Shown here piece after piece: positions 14,584-26,700 of a DNA stretch of 64,000 nucleotides. Position numbers and translations under genes: made by a program. Origin of the DNA: Halictus rubicundus (lineage: Eukaryota > Arthropoda > Insecta > Hymenoptera > Halictidae); NCBI RefSeq assembly GCF_050948215.1, contig NC_135158.1, forward strand, positions 2,403,822 to 2,467,821, in the 5' to 3' direction. The notes beneath the pieces are model-generated. The model had not been told where the DNA came from, did no database searches, and saw nothing but the letters and a program-made list of their open reading frames with translations. Every line of letters begins with the position of its first letter. Within the stretch, counting starts at the first letter, position 1.

Positions 14584-14729
14584 TTAGCTGCTAGCGAACA
14601 TCGCCAGCAGCGTGGCAGCGATCCATGGTAGTATAGTGGTCGAGCAGATGTTGCCGGCGCCATTGTAGAACCCGCTCCCGTAGACCTGCAACCCGGCCGT
14701 TTCGATGCTGCGCTTGCAGTAATCCCCGT
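14584..14729 (-). CDS. Ance-3: Ance-like terminal exon with hydrophobic C-terminal tail
   Basis: The acceptor ttgcaattgcag is in phase with the previous donor (split Asp codon), and the exon ends at TAA. It encodes DGDYCKRSIETAGLQVYG, a small-residue stretch GSGFYNGAGN, two Cys, then the hydrophobic run ILPWIAATLLAMFA ending two residues before the stop. Soluble insect Ance lacks such a tail, and vertebrate ACE follows its membrane segment with a cytosolic domain. A hydrophobic stretch at the very end after small residues fits a GPI-anchor signal. A short C-terminal membrane anchor is the alternative. This exon choice rests on phase and splice sites, because the tail is not conserved across the family. 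Confidence 0.8.
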
Positions 14730-17700
14730 CTGCAATTGCAACCGGCGATTCATGGTATCCCGGGGTGGGTTCCGGTGTTATCGGCACACGGTTATCGTTA
14801 TTACGCCAATGAACGGTTTTACAATGACGATGGCCGCGTGGGAGGGACGCTGATAGCGAAGCTGGCGCGAATTACAGAGCCGTGAGCCTTCGATGGGGAT
14901 GATTGTGCGGGACAATGGACGTGAGAAGCGGTACGTGGGCATCGTGCAACATTTGACAATAATCTGATGGAAAAATTAGAGGCGTGGAACGGTCAGTGCA
15001 ACTTCCGGTGCGTGGGAGAATTTTTTGGGAAGGGGTTCAAAATGATTTGTCGGATGATTATAGAAAATTAACGAATGGAAGATGCGGAGAGCAGTGGTTT
15101 TTTAGTTAGAGGGCGAAAGGCGCCCTTTCTATTTTATAACGAAATATTCTGAACTGAAAGCGAGCCTGCTATTTTCATGAAGCAATGTGAAATAGTTATG
15201 TGCTTGCTCTGTAGATCCAGCTTTTAAAGACATTTCCAGAACAAGAAACGTAAAGAGGAAACGTTTTTGCACGCTGTGGGAAGAAGAACATTTCTCTTGA
15301 TCGCAACCGGGTGGATATTGAAAAATATTGCACAGCTATTAGAATAGCCGGCAAGAACCCCATTCGCGGAACGAAGCCGAACGAGCAAAACTCGGTGCGC
15401 CAAACGTTCTCCACTTACTTCTCCTTAGCCGCAAATAGTTATGTTACTGTCTCTCAGCGGACCAAAAGAACAGGCCGCGGAGATCGAGATATCGTTTACG
15501 CTTTAGGGCTGTGCATAGCAAACCGTTCTAAAATCCTGTGATTTCAGATCAATAGAAACGAAAACAGTTTCATGTCGAAACGAATCGGCAAGCACAAACG
15601 AGAGAAAACCGAGTCGTTTTCACTTTCGATCACGTGTAGCCCCTTACGTCACGGAATCCTCGAGGAGAAGATTCTCGATCCACAAGGAGATATCCCATTC
15701 ATATATTTTAAGCCGGAGATGGCATCGATGATTCGCCATTCTCTGCGAGAGAGGATCGCTGAAAAGTTGGAGCAGATGAAACGTACGTTGGAGCAGATCG
15801 CACTGATCGACGATACGATGATCAATGGAAACGGATTACGGGACAGTGTTATTAATATATCATGCGCGCAAAGTGGGGCCCCGCGAAAAGGTCGAGATCC
15901 CGATTCGTCCCAGAACCAACGAAATGGAAAGGGGTACACGGTGCACCGCGACCGAAAGAGAAATTATACAACCGGTCGCCCGCGATTTCTTTCTGCTCGG
16001 CTTCGTCACGTACATCTGGGCTTTCCATCGCGATCGGCTTCTCGGAAGCGATCCATTTTTCCCGGCCAGTGTCGCCGAAACGATTTCCTTTCACACCGAG
16101 CCAATCGCCGCGCCGCGTCGCGGCACTCTCGATTTCACACTAGCCATTTCTATGATGATCGCACCGTTGCATAAATTTCAGCCTTTTGAATCGACGACGC
16201 GCCTCCTTCCGTCTTTCATTCAAGAAACACCAGATCTCTCATTCGGACGCGAATATCATTCCCTTAGAAGCCGAAAAATCTGTTTTAACAACGAAAGCCA
16301 TATTTGGAACATTCGGAAAATATCAAATGAATTTTTCTTCCCCGTGAAAGATTATAAAGCAAAACTCGAAAACAACATGTCAACATCGTCCACCACAAAC
16401 ACGCGAAAGGAACTTCGCTTTTACGTCCAACAACGTACCCTAAGAAGATCGCGAGTCGCTTTGCGAAATGGCCATTAATCGGCCCGCAGGATTATCTAAC
16501 GAGCCAGTGATTTGATCGATCGATCGATCCGGCTCGTAGCCAGCGAAGTCCAATCTGCTCCGCCGCGCCGCGCCGGGACGGAAGTATATCGGTCAACCAT
16601 AATTTTTCAGAGGATCTTACTGTGTCCCGAGGACTCCAGCAAGGGGCCGACGTAACGCGTCGTTATTTCTACCATAAAACGCAAAATGCTCCCCAACGGG
16701 CGTTCGCTCCGCGAAGCTCCGGCCCCGTGGGACTGGCGAATTGCGAAATCAGAGTGAAACGAACGCGAGCATGACGAAGAGAGCGAGATATCGCGGGATC
16801 GGGACAGAGAAAACGGCATCGTGAGACACGTTCGGCGATTCGACTCTCGTTTCCACCGTGCACCGACACATGCAGTTGCATGCACGTACGCAGTGGTTCG
16901 ATCGAAAAATTATTTGATTGCTTCGAGGAAGAGGCAAGACTCTTTTAAGCGATTATTTCTGACCATCGAGTACGAGAGGACCCAATGTTATTATTTATCT
17001 TCGGCCATCGAGTGAAGGAGGACTCAATTTTATTATTTATTCTGGGCCGTCCAGTAAGAGAGGACTCAATTTTATTATTTATCTTGGGTCATGGAGTAAG
17101 ACAGGATTCAATTTTAATATTGATTCTGGGCCATCGAGTACGAGAGGACTCAATTTTATTATTTATCTTCGGCCATCGAGTGAAGGAGGACTCAATTTTG
17201 TTATTTATTCTGGGCCGTCGAGTAAGAGAGGTCTCAATTCTATTATTTATTCAAAACCGTGGATTAAGAGAGGACTCAATTTTATTATTTATCTTGGGCC
17301 ATGGAATAAGAGAGGGCTCAATTTTATTATTTATTCTGGGCCATCGAGTACGAGAGGACTCCATTGTATTATTTATTCAAAACCATGGATGAAGAGAGGA
17401 CTCAATTTTATTATTTATCTTGGGCCATGGAATAAGAGAGGACTCAATTTTATTATTTATTCTGGGTCATCGAGTACGAGAGGACTCAATTTTATTATTT
17501 ATCTTCGGCCATCGAGTAAAGGAGGACTCAATTTTGTTATTTATTCTGGGCCGTCGAGTAAGAGAGGTCTCAATTCTATTATTTATTCAAAACCGTGGAT
17601 TAAGAGAGGACTCAATTTTATTATTTATCTTGGGCCATGGAATAAGAGAGGACTCAATTTTATTACTTATTCTGGGCCATCGAGTACGAGAGGACTCCAT

Positions 17701-20700
17701 TGTATTATTTATTCAAAACCATGGATGAAGAGAGGACTCAATTTTATTATTTATCTTGGGCCATGGAATAAGAGAGGACTCAATTTTATTATTTATTCTG
17801 GGTCATCGAGTACGAGAGGACTCAATTGTATTATTTATTCTGGGCCATCGAGCAAACGGAAACTGATTTTTACTCTTTATAAAAGAGTATGATTTTCACC
17901 CTTTTGGTCGTTCCGGACGGAGAAGAAGGATGAAGGATGACTTATTCTTATCGTTCGTTTGAGATCTTGGCACGAGATGTACCTTATTGTTATTCCCTCT
18001 ACGCGACCGTCGAATCAATGAGATTTTCTTATCGTCGATTCGTGATCCTCGATTAAGAGGTACATTATTCTTATCTTTTATTCGAGACGTTGAGGACAGC
18101 ATACTCAACTACATTCGACCAGGGAGATTATTCTTTCATCCGAAGCAACATTATCGTGAGGCTTAAGACTAAGAAGCTTATCTTTTACTGCGCGGTTATA
18201 TATATTAAATCCACGTTTCATACGAGAAGATAAATTCTTTTTACGAACCAAGAGGAAACCATCATGAACACCTTCGAACAAACACTAAAGACAAATTTGT
18301 TCTCACTCGATGAACAAGCGTTAAGAATAAGTAATTTTCCATGCAGTGGTCCAGAACGAACGATACAAATAAATCACCTGTGATTGGACGTTCCGGAGCG
18401 AAAAATAAAAATAATCTGCCCGACACTTTCGAATGAAGATCTACTTTCCTCGATGGACCAGAATAAATGGCAAGAGTGAGTACTCTATTACTCGATGGTC
18501 CAGAATAAATGGCAAGAGTGAGTCCTCTATTACTCGATGGTCCAGAATAAATGGCAAGAGTGAGTCCGGCTTTACTCGGCGATCCAGAATAATGTTCCCT
18601 TTTGCCCGCCGGTCCGGAACAAATGGTAAAATCGTGCGGTTCGAGTTTTCCGCGCGCTCGAATTTGGCAAGCGGAGAAGACGCGGATCGTAAGTCAGCCG
18701 AATGTCGTCACACAATGAATATTTGTAGCGCTCGACGGTAACTGGCACGTGGGAACTGCAACCTTCAATCTGTTACGGTAGGAAGTTGCATAATTTGTAA
18801 CGAGTTACGATGAAAGGCGGGCGCGCGCGAGTAGGTACAGTCCGCCGCGAGAGTCCTCTCTCTCTCTCTCGCTGCTCTTACCGATCGCCACGGTGTCACG
18901 TGAATCGGTTCCTTGTTTGCGTCTAATTGCCCGGGGAAAAAATCGCTTGTCTCGAGCGAGAATCAGACCGTTCGCCTGGAAATGGCACTCGGACACGGAA
19001 TTGGAAAGCAACCGCGCTACGTTACACGGGGAAGAACGAAACCGAGAACTGTCTCCGCGACCATGCTATCGACTCTGTTTATCCTGCATCTTTCTCCGAT
19101 AATTACATCAGACGCCAGACTGGTCAGACGTCGATCCAAACTTTGACATAAGATAGATCCCCCGTGCTCGATCCTTCCGCGTTGATTCTCAGCGAAGAAA
19201 CTTTGATTCGATCCCTAGCGAAAGAATTTTTAAAAATTAAGCTCTGATGAAATCAAATTGAACACCTCGATGCAAAAGCTGAGCAAATTCATTTCCCAGT
19301 AAAATTCTCTTGAATTTCTTTGAATGGTACAGAAATGTCAAATCCCGTTTTTAACTCTTCGGGAACGATACCTAAAGATTATTTTCTTTTTTGTACGGCC
19401 GATAGAAAGGGCGCCAAGTCCATAAATGTTTTAAAGAAGCCGAAAGGAAAGTCGTCAGGAAAACATCTCGATGACGCAGAAGCTGAGGAAGCGAAATAAA
19501 AATGGCACCGAAGCGAATTCCCAGTAGAACCTCCACCGAAGCGTTCGTTCGGCAGCATTTCCCTGAAAGGCGACGTGCAAAGCGAGAAATGTCAGCGAAT
19601 CCGTGCGGAACCGTTCGTCAATTGGCCGTGACCCCAGGACGATCGGCCGAAAGTCTCGCGAAAATACTCGCGAAAAGGGAGCAGGTCAGGATGGTTCGTC
19701 GGTGTGGTTTCGCGCGAGTGGGATCGAATCGTGCCAGGGAGTCGCTAAAAATAATCCGCGGATAGGTTGCGTTTCTCACCGTAAGACCATCCGACGATGT
19801 CGCCGGTTCTCAGGTTCTCTGTTCTCAGCCAATCTTCGAGAGGCCTGAAGTACTCCCTGAGCGCGGACGCGTCCAATCTGCCCTCGCCGATGGCTTCTTG
19901 AAGCGTCTCCTGCCAGGGCGCTGAGGACCCCTTCTCCATCAGTCTTCTGCGATCGAAAGACAATAGGGTTAGGGACTTCTCCTTAGCACTGTCAACCGGA
20001 GAAACCGCTGGCAATCCCCAGCAAATATTATCCGAATTTTACATAATTACACGGTAGCAATTTTTACCGAGTTGGTATCCAGTTTTATGTCAGCAGTTTC
20101 GGAATGGAATATTTTATTTCGTCATTTGGAAGCAGTTTGAATGCAGGGAAAAATTCTGTACCTACATTGAACTACTCATTCTCTTTACTAAATTTATCAG
20201 TTTTCGATTATCATTTCCCTGGACCGCTTAAACGGGTGGGAAGATTTTCGAATGGTAACGAAAAGTGCCATAATCTCCGGGGATCCCCCCTCCGTCGGTG
20301 TTGATCGGAAGACAATAAGAATGGCTTGCGTTAGAGGCTTTTCCGTGGCACTGGCAACCAGACCGGAGAAAAACGGGGAACGGCATATTCAAATGCGAAA
20401 CGCCTCGCGTTTCTCGAGCGTTGTTAGGGCTAACGAGATCGCGCGAGGTTGCGACAACGCCTCCTCACGCAACAATGAAAAACCCAAGGAAAATTAGAAG
20501 CTGGAGGGAGGGGGGGAACGGGAACAAGAGAAAAATAAAGAGCCGTAACGAGCTTCTCTTCCCTTTCTTCCGCGACCATGCTAATTAGGCTATCTTTGGC
20601 AATCGGCCGTGCTTCGGAGGCGTTCGAGCGCGGCACGTATCCGCGATTTCTCGCTCCGGGTGTGTCACAACTCTCGTTTCCATGCTGATTTAATGTCGAG

Positions 20701-23700
20701 GCTCGGGAGCCCATCGTGCATAGATTAGATCGATCCGCGATGCAGCTACACTCTTTCTTCGACTCGCCGCTTCTCGGCATGGGAGGATCCTATGTTCTTT
20801 TGTTCGCTGTTTCGTGTCGTTTCTGAGATTTGCTGCTCGATTGCCGCGGACTACCGCAGAAGCTAACAACTACTGCGATCTTTATCTGTTGGCAACTCGC
20901 GGTTTGACAGATTATCGAGGTTCCTGAGGAATTGCGTGAGAATCGGTTCTGCGTTCTTTTATTAGCCTTTCAGGTGGATTTAAGCATCCTCTAGGGGATC
21001 ATTGTGGTCTCTGCGGGCCAGGGAAATTGAGGAGTCTCTCACGTTGAAGAAGAATATCAAAGAGTTCGTTAAGTCTTCCTAATTACTGAGTAGCTTGAGG
21101 AGTTCTCTAGATTCTCTGATCATGTATATTTGACCGAAATAAAATGGACATAGTGAGTGCAAGTTACCTCTACGTCGTAGATTTTTTTCAAAATTTTCGG
21201 TCGCTCCTTAAGGGTGGGAAAAAATTTTCCGAAGGTCGATTCGGATACCCATTGAGTGACATCTGTCACTTAAATCAGGACTTCGTAAGTGTTCTTCTCT
21301 TCGATCATCCTTCAAGATATTTGAACGAAATAAAATGGAGATGGCAAGTGCATGTGAGCTCTGCCTTGTAGATTTTTTTCAAAATTTTCGGTCGCTCCTT
21401 AAGGGCAGGAAAAAATGATTCTCCGAAGGTCGATTCCGATACCTATTGAGTGACATCTGTCAGTTAAATCAGGACTTTGTAAGTGTTCTTTTTTTCGATC
21501 ATCCTTCAAGATATTTGAACGAAATAAAACGGAGATGGCAAGTGCATGTGAGCTCTGCCTTGTAGATTTTTTTCAAAATCTTCGGTCGCTCCTTAAGGAT
21601 ATTAAAAAATGATTTTCCGAAGGTCGATTCGGATACCCATTGAGTGACATCTGTCACTTAAATCAGGACTTCGTAAGTGTTCTTCTCTTCGATCATCCTT
21701 CAAGATATTTGAACGAAATAAAATGGAGATGGCAAGTGCATGTGAGCTCTGCCTTGTATATTTTTTTCAAAATTTTCGGTCGCTCCTTAAGAGCAGGAAA
21801 AAATGATTCTCCGAAGGTCGATTCCGATACCTATTGAGTGACATCTGTCAGTTAAATCAGGACTTTGTAAGTGTTCTTTTTTTCGATCATCCTTCAAGAT
21901 ATTTGAACGAAATAAAACGGAGATGGCAAGTGCATGTGAGCTCTGCCTTGTAGATTTTTTTCAAAATTTTCGGTCGCTCCTTAAGGATATTAAAAAATGA
22001 TTTTCCGAAGGTCGATTCGGATACCCATTGAGTGACATCTGTCACTTAAATCAGGACTTCGTAAGTGTTCTTTTCTTCGATCATCCTTCAAGATATTTGA
22101 ACGAAATAAAATGGAGATGGCAAGTGCATGTGAGCTCTGCCTTGTAGATTTTTTTCAAAATTTTCGGTCGCTCCTTAAGGGCAGGAAAAAATGATTCTCC
22201 GAAGGTCGATTCGGAGTGTCTTGAGGAGTTCTCTAGATTCTTAGGTCATAAAGAAAGTTAACCTAAACTTGAGAAGAAATGATGAGAGTGCTCAATTGGC
22301 AGAGTCAATAGCTTTGGATTGCAATCAACCTGCGACCACTGGATGCTCGCAGCTCCTCTGTCCCTCTGTGCGTGTAACAAGGCTGGTTACACCGGGTGCG
22401 GGACGTTTGTTGTCCTGACTAATTTCCGCATCGATCGGTGCGTAATTCCATTAGCGTCCGAACCGCAAGCTCACCGAGTAGCAATCTCGTCGGACTCCCT
22501 CGAAGATAATGCTCGCTTTGATTCTAGTGCCCGGTTCCTCCCGCGTGAGGACTATGCTTCGCGTGGCCGTCGGGGACTCTGTCGACTGTCGGTGTCGTTA
22601 TGGCCATCGCGCTGTCGTCTTCGTCGGTGAAACTCTCTCGCGAGCCTTTTCCAGTCCTCGGCAACGCGACGAGCTCTGCTTACTCTGCTCCGATGACGAT
22701 GGGCGTGTGATCGGTGCCACTTCTATCGCTTCTAATTGTGTCTTTGTTGCACCTTGCTCAACGGTTCCGCCGCGAACAATCGAGGAAACTGGATTGAATT
22801 ATTCGGTTCTCACTGTTCAAGCCCGCGGGCGTAGCTCTTGTTAAAAAAAAATCGCCGCAATCCGCCAGTTTCGCGTGAGAATAACTTGCCATCGGATGGC
22901 CTGGGAAAGTCCTCTTGAAACTTCCTCATCTTCTCTGCCATTGCTTGACAACGCCTCGTCGACGCTAGTCAAACGCCAAAAGCTTCCACGACTTTGTCAA
23001 CTAATTTTCAAACTGCCGAAGACAGTAGAGCCATCTGCAATTTATAATGGTCAATTTTGGCCAGGCAAATCGTCTCGACTTCCTCCTCTTCTCTGCCATT
23101 GCTTGACGGTTTGACAATTGACAGACGCGTCTAGTCAAAAAATTAAATGCCTCAACAACTTGGACAATCGATTTCCGGATCGAGTTTGGCTAGGTAAATG
23201 GTCCCGAGCTCTGTCTTCGTCGTTGCCATTTTTGATGGTGGTCCACTGAAGATCGATAGAGTGTCAGACTACTTAACTAATCAAAAGTCTTAATTGATGT
23301 TAATCACATCAGAAGGGAGCTGCAACTTAGTCAACTTTACCAGGAAAATGGTCCTCCAGCTTTCTCAAAATCGCTGTCGTTTTAGTCAACGGTTCACCAA
23401 AGACTGATGAGAAATCAAAGATGATAATCCAACGATTTAAAGTCTCAAGGTCCTCCCCAATTAATACTCATCATTGCACAACATAAGGTCACCTAGAATT
23501 TAGTCAATTTGTCTAAGATCATGGTCCTCCAGCATCCACACCATCGCTGTCATTTTAGTCAACGTTCCCCGCAGCAAGATGATAATGCAACGATTTCGAA
23601 TCTGAAAGCCTGCCTCAATGAATGCAAACCACAGCAGAAATTACACCCAGTTCGAATTTAAATAATTTCGCCATAAAAACGTCTCCCGCCGTGGTTGCCA

Positions 23701-26700
23701 TTTTACCATCACCTCATCGCCAACTATCCGACCATAATCGTTCCATCGATCTAAAACCCCGAAAGTCTTCCTGAATTTTAACCGCGTCAGAGCTTAGCTC
23801 CAGTTGCAACAGACATAATCCGGCTTCGAGGAAACGGTTCTCCATCGTCCTCCCGGTCACTGCCATTTTGGTCAGCGATTTCTCGCAGTGATCCGACGAC
23901 GAAAAGCCTGCTGGGTCCTGTCAATTAATTTCCATCGGCGCGGTAAAGGAGCCGGAGGATCGAGAGTGAACGTGAGCACGAAAGGTCGTCGACACGGTAG
24001 ATCGTTGGATCGCGGAACGATCGAGGAACCAGATCGAAAATGGCCGTCCACGATGGGGAGAGAAATAGGGGCCCCGCGGAGGAATCGGTCGCACGAACAT
24101 GGAAACGTTTAGGCTAAGAAAACACGGCCAGCTGGGAGCAATAAAGAAGTTCGTTACGCGGTCCCCGATGGATCGACGGTGATCACCTGGCAACCGATCG
24201 TTCCCGATCGGAACGATCTCTCGTTACGCCGTCGAACTGCGTGGTGTGGAACCTTCGCCAGGGATTTTACGGCGGAAACGGCATCGCAAGAAAAATCGTA
24301 AGCGCGGCCCCATTACGTGATTCTGTTTACGTCCTCGTTTCACCGTTATCCGAGCTTCTTTCTCCGCGAGACGTAACCCCTTTCCATTTTCCCATTTATG
24401 CCCCCCTTCCTTTGATTACATCGAGTGACACACTGGTGGAGGATCCACGATCTCCGCGTCAATCGTTGCGCAAGCATCGGAATTCATCGAAATTTATCCC
24501 CTCGAACGGTGAAAATCGGTCTCGATTTCTTCAACTTCAGATGTCCTGATTAACTGATGGCTCATGGATATCGTTAAGCAAATGACAGCATCTTTTCGAC
24601 CAAAACACTGTTGCAATAACCAGTCTGGTCAATTAAAATTTGTATCGTTTCAACGTAGACCATGAAGTATCAACTTCACGGCGGAAGGGGCAGTGCAGAT
24701 GCTAATTTGAAAAATTATTGATAAAAGAATCTGCCGTACATGGGAGGCTTGGAGCAAAATTGCAATTGATTCATTTGTTTCAGTAAATAGCTGAATTTGC
24801 AGTCTTGAACGTTTTCAGAAAATGTGCAGACGTCAGGATGCAGCCAGTAGTTTAAGGATGAACAAAATGGAGCCTCGGTGTTCGCCGCATAATTCTACTG
24901 TCTTCTCATTTGCCAGCCTGAAGGGGGATCGGTCTCTTCGAAAGTGAGCTTCCCTTTCAATTTCACAGCGAGTTTTTTGCGCGCACTGCGCAACGGGTCT
25001 CCCTTAATTACAAAACACCGTGGCACATTCGAAACGCGGTGCGTCGGTTAACGGCTTATCGAAAGCGATAATTGGCCGTCGAGGGTATCGAGCGTGACGC
25101 AACCGATTTTTTGGGAAAGTGGAACAGTCCCTCTTTCCCCCGTCACTTCCGGTTCCTATGCTAGCAAGTTGTAGGCGGTCAAGCCCCGTGGGAATCGCCT
25201 CGGACGTGGCAAAAACATTTCGGTATGCCCCCGACGCAATTTATATCGGGGCCGGACAATTTCCGGTCGGCGAAATCGCCACTTTCCTGCCCCGAGCGCC
25301 GATATTTCGCAACGCGGGATGCTGACCGACCGATTCTAACGCGTTCCCGTGGTCCGATCGACTTTGCTCGATTGTGGGAAAGCTGCGACGGTCACGGCGA
25401 AAGCGATCGACAATGCGGCATTACCAACCCGGTTCGCAGGGTTGCGATTTTCGGACCGGTCAGAAGAGATCTTAAGGTGCTTGTCCACTCGAGAGCCACT
25501 ATCGAGAGCAACTTTTCACGCTGACTCTCGATTTCTCATCACAGAAGCCTCCATTTGTAACAATTAATCAGTAAGCAATCCTTGAGCGGCAGAATTTAAT
25601 CTACACTTTCTCGAGTCAGAAGAGACCTTAAGCTGCTTGTCCACTTGAGAGCCACTATCGAGAGCAACTTTTCAAGCTGACTCTCGATTTCTCATCACAG
25701 AAGCCTCCATTTGTAACAATTAATCAGTAAGCAATCCTTGAGCGGCAGAATTTAATCTACACTTTCTCGAGTCAGAAGAGACTTTAAGCTGCTTGTCCAC
25801 TCGAGAGACACTATCGAGAGCAACTTTTCAAGCTGACTCTCGTTTTCTCTTCACAGAAGCCTCCATTTGTAACAATTAATCAGTAAGCAATCCTTGAGCG
25901 GCAGAATTTAATCTACACTTTCTCGAGTCAGAAGAGACCTTAAGCTGCTTGTCCACTTGAGAGACACTATCGAGAGCAACTTTTCAAGCTGACTCTCGAT
26001 TTCTCTTCACAGAAGCCTCCATTTGTAACAATTAATCAGTAAGCAATCCTTGAGCGGCAGAATTTAATCTACACTTTCTCGAGTCAGAAGAGACCTTAAG
26101 CTGCTTGTCCACTTGAGAGCCACTATCGAGAGCAACTTTTCAAGCTGACTCTCGATTTCTCATCACAGAAGCCTCCATTTGTAACAATTAATCAGTAAGC
26201 AATCCTTGAGCGGCAGAATTTAATCTACACTTTCTCGAGTCAGAAGAGACTTTAAGCTGCTTGTCCACTCGAGAGACACTATCGAGAGCAACTTTTCAAG
26301 CTGACTCTCGTTTTCTCTTCACAGAAGCCTCCATTTGTAACAATTAATCAGTAAGCAATCCTTGAGCGGCAGAATTTAATCTACACTTTCTCGAGTCAGA
26401 AGAGACCTTAAGCTGCTTGTCCACTTGAGAGACACTATCGAGAGCAACTTTTCAAGCTGACTCTCGATTTCTCTTCACAGAAGCCTCCATTTGTAACAAT
26501 TAATCAGTAAGCAATCCTTGAGCGGCAGAATTTAATCTACACTTTCTCGAGTCAGAAGAGACCTTAAGCTGCTTGTCCACTTGAGAGCCACTATCGAGAG
26601 CAACTTTTCAAGCTGACTCTCGATTTCTCATCACAGAAGCCTCCATTTGTAACAATTAATCAGTAAGCAATCCTTGAGCGGCAGAATTTAATCTACACTT

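Noticed and set aside
15572..16478. Overlapping ORFs of 200 and 217 codons in an Ance-like intron
   Set aside because: Different frames overlap, the minus strand is open too, and no domain is recognised. I cannot support a gene.
16985..17892. Repetitive ORFs of 102-167 codons with LLFILGHRVREDSI-type 14-residue repeats
   Set aside because: The 42-base unit is a multiple of three without stops in two frames, so both frames stay open. There is no signal peptide, promoter or non-repeat domain.
22285..22345. tRNA-like stretch (TGCTCAATTGGCAGAG followed by a GATTGCAATC hairpin)
   Set aside because: The A-box resemblance is fair, but there is no B box at the right distance and no acceptor stem, so neither a tRNA nor a SINE head can be supported.
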